Origin: an uncultured Bacteroidales bacterium
GTDB taxonomy: Bacteria > Bacteroidota > Bacteroidia > Bacteroidales > UBA932
Direction of reading: 5' to 3'
DNA length: 18,590 bases
Assembly: GCA_945912085.1 (NCBI GenBank)
Contig: CAMEBJ010000006.1
Location: forward strand, 1 to 18,590
Positions 15,922 to 18,590 of the stretch are shown here, piece after piece. The notes beneath the pieces were generated by a model. It was not told where the DNA came from. It did not search any database and saw only the letters and a list, made by a program, of their open reading frames with translations. A program made the position numbers and the translations under genes. How positions within the stretch are numbered: the first letter of the stretch is position 1; every line of letters starts with the position of its first letter.

Positions 15922-18084
15922 TTATTTTGCGATGCCTGTCAACTTGAGGTCATCGACACGGCTGGTTGTACCGCTTGCTGTACTTGTGAATTTTATGCAG
16001 AAATCTGCCATATATTCATCAGGAACATCGTAAGAAACAGAATACCAACCCGATCCAGCAGTGTTTTCAGGAATGATGTCATCACTCCAAGTTGTACCAC
16101 CATCCTTACTTAACTGACATTTTAATGTCAGAGCTTTGTCTTTTCCTGAGCCTTTTCTATAATTGAACGCGAGTTTTACAGATTTGCAACCTGCCAACTT
16201 ATTTTCAAAATCGAACAATATCTCAGCATCTGCTGCTGCGGAATAAGCATTGCCATTACCTGAAGTTCCCTCCAAATTACAAGTTTCTTTCGGACCGACA
16301 CTCCAAGTAGTTGACGAAGGTGTAATAAAACTGCTGGACCATCCCGTAAAAGAAGCAAGCTTGGTATTTGATGCAGGCGTGCCGAAATCCTCACTATACA
16401 AAACCGTCTCAGAACCGCCCGCATTGGCCTTAGCCTGAGTGATTACAACAATGTAATCTTTTATTGAAATCTCTTCGGAAGTAGTGGAGACTTTGATGTT
16501 GGCAGTAACGGCATTCTCGGTGTCCTCATTGGCCGGGAAAGACACAGTGACAGTGCCCTCTCCTTTTCCAGTTGCATGAGAAACAGTGAATTTGGCATTG
16601 TCAGAAGTGACTGTCCAATCCACATTACCTGTCACATTGAATGTTGCAGATGTCTCGGAAGCAAGAACGGAGATGGATGTCCTTGATACTCCGAAAGACT
16701 TTACATCTTCTGCTCCTTTGCCGTTGAGAGTTACTATTTTGTTGTTCTTGTCAAATTCGAGAGTTCCCTTAAAATTTTTCAATTTACCGAGAATCAGGAC
16801 CTTGTCTCCGACTGCAATCTGATCTTTAGAGGTAAAATCCTCTCCTCCTACAAATTTGCCGCTATAGACCATAAAACTTCCCTTCTGTCCCTCATCGGAA
16901 ATGTAATATGTTACGCTCTTATATTTATCAAAATATTCATCAACTTTGGAGACTACACCATAAACATACACTTCAGCAGTTGTTTTGCCATCTTCCAATT
17001 CTGAGGCTACCTGATATGCCTTTGCAACATTGTACGGAGAAGCCTCTGTACCTTCTCCTGAAGGAGTTCCAGAAGGCGCTTCTTCCTCCTCTTCCTCCTC
17101 AAACTCGTCACCGGTAGTGAAATCAACAGCAGGCCCCGTTTTCTCAGACAAAGAGAGATCCACATCGTCAAGACGGTAAGAGCTCTTTTCAGTCGTTGTA
17201 AAGTACAGATACAATTCTGACGTATTTTCAGGAAGAGTGACAGTTGAAGAAATCTTGTCCCACTTGTTGTCAGATGCTGATCCGGCAGCAAAAGTCAAAG
17301 CAAGTTTAACCCATTTCTTTCCGTCATTGCTGATGTATGCGGAGAACTGGTTCTCATCAAAGATGCTTCCGCCTTCCGCAGCGTTATAAACACTCCTGAT
17401 GGCACCGAAAGAAATTGTGTAATTCCTTTGTCCCTGCGGGAGAGAAATCTTCTCAACCTTAAAATATCCGTCAGTAGTGCCAAAGAAAATATTATTCATT
17501 CCGGAGCCTTTGTACAATGACAATTCACTGGACGAGTCAGCATATCCTGAACCACTCCTTACAGAAACTCCTGAAGATGCGTATGCAATGGTTGATATTC
17601 CGGTTCCTGTCTCATTTCTCCAGATTTCAGTTTGATCCAGATACTGCCAGTTGTTATTGACCTTTTCGGCTTTAGTCTTATCAAAATCATTATGATAGAC
17701 TATATTGGCTCCCTGAGCACCTTTCTTACCCTTCTGGGTAATCGTCAGTGTCTTGTTCTTCAGACCGTTGGAGAATTTGATCTCCGCTGACCTGTCATAT
17801 TCGTCATTGGCAGAAACTGCAATCTCAACCACCTGATTGCCCTTTGCAGTCTCAGGGCTGACGCTGAACCAGGCACCGCCTTCCGGAGCGTCGTAAGTGG
17901 CTTTCCACTCGCGTCCTGTCGTCACCTCCACGGTCTGGGTGGATTTCTCAGCACTAAATTCCAATTTCTCTGTACTGAGTGTAATGTCAAGAGAACCTGT
18001 CTGTTCCCCACCATTTTCCTTGTTACAGCCCACGAGCGCAGCTGCGGCTGCAAAAGCACACAAAAACAAATTTCTCAATTTCAT
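15922..18084 (-). CDS. large multi-domain lipoprotein with two BACON domains and an OB-fold-like middle
   Basis: A 720-residue protein with lipobox LVGC (lipidated cysteine at residue 20). Residues 31-120 are a BACON-like domain ending in TLTITQKG. About 125-315 is a jelly-roll or choice-of-anchor-like domain (NIVYHNDFD at the start, SSYRLDDVDLSL at the end). A glutamate-rich linker (327-335) then leads to an OB-fold-like segment at about 340-455 (GTEASPYNVAKAYQVA, VYVYGVVSKVD, VGDKVLILGKLKNFKG). A second BACON domain covers 463-552 (ISVLASETSATFNVTGNVDW, ending VVITQA), and a second jelly-roll domain covers about 558-718 (VLYSEDFGTP to SRVDDLKL). It is the first gene of the surface operon, with its own consensus promoter. 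A substrate-binding role on the outer membrane is inference. Confidence 0.85.
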   Translation of the reverse strand: MKLRNLFLCAFAAAAALVGCNKENGGEQTGSLDITLSTEKLEFSAEKSTQTVEVTTGREWKATYDAPEGGAWFSVSPETAKGNQVVEIAVSANDEYDRSAEIKFSNGLKNKTLTITQKGKKGAQGANIVYHNDFDKTKAEKVNNNWQYLDQTEIWRNETGTGISTIAYASSGVSVRSGSGYADSSSELSLYKGSGMNNIFFGTTDGYFKVEKISLPQGQRNYTISFGAIRSVYNAAEGGSIFDENQFSAYISNDGKKWVKLALTFAAGSASDNKWDKISSTVTLPENTSELYLYFTTTEKSSYRLDDVDLSLSEKTGPAVDFTTGDEFEEEEEEEAPSGTPSGEGTEASPYNVAKAYQVASELEDGKTTAEVYVYGVVSKVDEYFDKYKSVTYYISDEGQKGSFMVYSGKFVGGEDFTSKDQIAVGDKVLILGKLKNFKGTLEFDKNNKIVTLNGKGAEDVKSFGVSRTSISVLASETSATFNVTGNVDWTVTSDNAKFTVSHATGKGEGTVTVSFPANEDTENAVTANIKVSTTSEEISIKDYIVVITQAKANAGGSETVLYSEDFGTPASNTKLASFTGWSSSFITPSSTTWSVGPKETCNLEGTSGNGNAYSAAADAEILFDFENKLAGCKSVKLAFNYRKGSGKDKALTLKCQLSKDGGTTWSDDIIPENTAGSGWYSVSYDVPDEYMADFCIKFTSTASGTTSRVDDLKLTGIAK

Positions 18085-18145
18085 AATAATAGGTAATTGA
18101 TGTTATTTAATAATAAATATTTACTTGCCTGCACAAAACATCCTG

Positions 18146-18175
18146 CAAATATAAATAATATTCCACACAATTCAA
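18146..18175 (-). promoter_or_regulatory. promoter of the surface-nuclease operon
   Basis: On the minus strand TTG (18175-18173), 19 bases, then TATATTTG (18153-18146) fit the Bacteroidota promoter pattern exactly. The predicted leader before the ATG at 18084 is about 50-60 bases and AT-rich. This is the only good promoter seen on the minus strand between 18175 and 9473, supporting a single operon. Confidence 0.75.
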
Positions 18176-18366
18176 GCCACCACCCTCATTTTAACATTCT
18201 TTTATCCCGAACTTCAACATATTACATTTTTCCCTATCTTCGTGTCCTTTTTAAAGGATATATACCTTTTGATAAAAACAGCAAATACCAATGGAGAATG
18301 AATATGCCTTGGCTCCGAAGGGTTGTAAACCGAGTGTCTGTGTCGAAACTTATAAATAAATATTGC
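18176..18366 (+). other. non-coding region with a small hairpin before the GH3 gene
   Basis: No supported gene lies here. On the plus strand CTC (18313-18315) and GAG (18332-18334) enclose GGTT/AACC (18321-18324 and 18328-18331) to form a two-part hairpin. A second -7-like box, TATCTTCG, lies at 18234-18241 and could start a longer leader or a small RNA. No known RNA family was recognised. Confidence 0.3.
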
Positions 18367-18374
18367 TAACTTTG
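18367..18374 (+). promoter_or_regulatory. -7 promoter element of the GH3-family gene
   Basis: TAACTTTG matches TAnnTTTG fully and lies 20 bases before the ATG at 18395, giving a very short leader. The -33 region has only an imperfect match (TCG at 18343-18345). Confidence 0.5.
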
Positions 18375-18394
18375 CCGCATTAAAAACCAAACCA

Positions 18395-18590
18395 ATGAAA
18401 ATCAATCAAGACAAGCACTCGGCATTCGTGCCGAATTTCCTACTCGGAACGGCCGGAGGAATCCAATATATCAAACTCAAGAAAGCAAGCCGCAATCCGC
18501 GCAAATCACAGGAAAAATGCCTCAGGGACATCCTTAATTACGGAAAGGACACGGTCTTTGGCAAGGAACACCGCTTCAGTTACATTCTTG
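18395..18590 (+). CDS. GH3 (auxin-responsive promoter) family acyl-adenylate/amino-acid ligase, N-terminal part
   Basis: The first 65 codons of an open frame that continues beyond the right edge. The sequence MKINQDKHSAFVPNFLLG, then NPRKSQEKCLRDILNYGKDT and VFGKEHRFSYI matches the start of bacterial GH3-family proteins, where a helix ending in a TxFGKxHxF motif is characteristic. The family belongs to the ANL adenylating enzymes, which join carboxylic acids to amino acids; the bacterial substrates are mostly unknown. The catalytic region is not in the window, so activity cannot be judged. Confidence 0.7.
   Translation, partial: MKINQDKHSAFVPNFLLGTAGGIQYIKLKKASRNPRKSQEKCLRDILNYGKDTVFGKEHRFSYIL

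Noticed and set aside
18097..18369. 90-codon plus-strand frame between the lipoprotein and GH3 genes
   Set aside because: It covers the promoters on both strands, is AT-rich noise in composition, and resembles no known protein.

Overview
The window looks like a chromosomal segment of a Bacteroidota bacterium, most likely Bacteroidales. The evidence is several promoters of the Bacteroides type (TTG, 19-21 bases, TAnnTTTG), AT-rich start regions without Shine-Dalgarno sequences, a TonB-dependent receptor with a carboxypeptidase-regulatory-like N-terminus, BACON-type and DUF5689-type lipoproteins, pyrB-pyrI as separate genes, and a short serA without an ACT domain. The species cannot be named from sequence alone.

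Layout. (1) 1-2113, minus: an AT-rich, 5'-complete but truncated gene for a TIR domain joined to a PEGA-like segment and a WG-repeat array. It has a pair of palindromic operator-like sites upstream (2212-2272) and a decayed vapC toxin remnant beyond them (about 2275-2536). This is the accessory, probably horizontally acquired part of the window. (2) 2545-7861, minus: a tightly packed housekeeping operon, yigZ-pyrB-pyrI-serC-serA-DUF1015, for pyrimidine entry and serine synthesis, read from one strong promoter at 7870-7900. (3) 7953-9446, plus: a divergent pair, a pRiA4b ORF-3-like acidic protein and the tRNA modification enzyme MiaA, ending in a bidirectional terminator. (4) 9473-18084, minus: five envelope or secreted proteins in operon order. 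They are a large BACON/OB-fold lipoprotein, a DRGH-type DNA/RNA non-specific endonuclease lipoprotein, a secreted endonuclease/exonuclease/phosphatase (EEP) protein, a TonB-dependent receptor without a SusD partner, and a DUF5689 lipoprotein. (5) 18395-18590, plus: the start of a GH3-family gene with its own promoter.

Two systems stand out. The first is the five-gene cell-surface operon, which reads as a candidate extracellular nucleic-acid capture, cutting and import machine: OB-fold lipoproteins would bind, two different nucleases would cut, and a TonB-dependent receptor would take up the product. The second is the TIR-WG protein, a candidate defence or signalling effector. It sits in an island that carries toxin-antitoxin debris and operator sites with the same half-site spacing as HipB operators.
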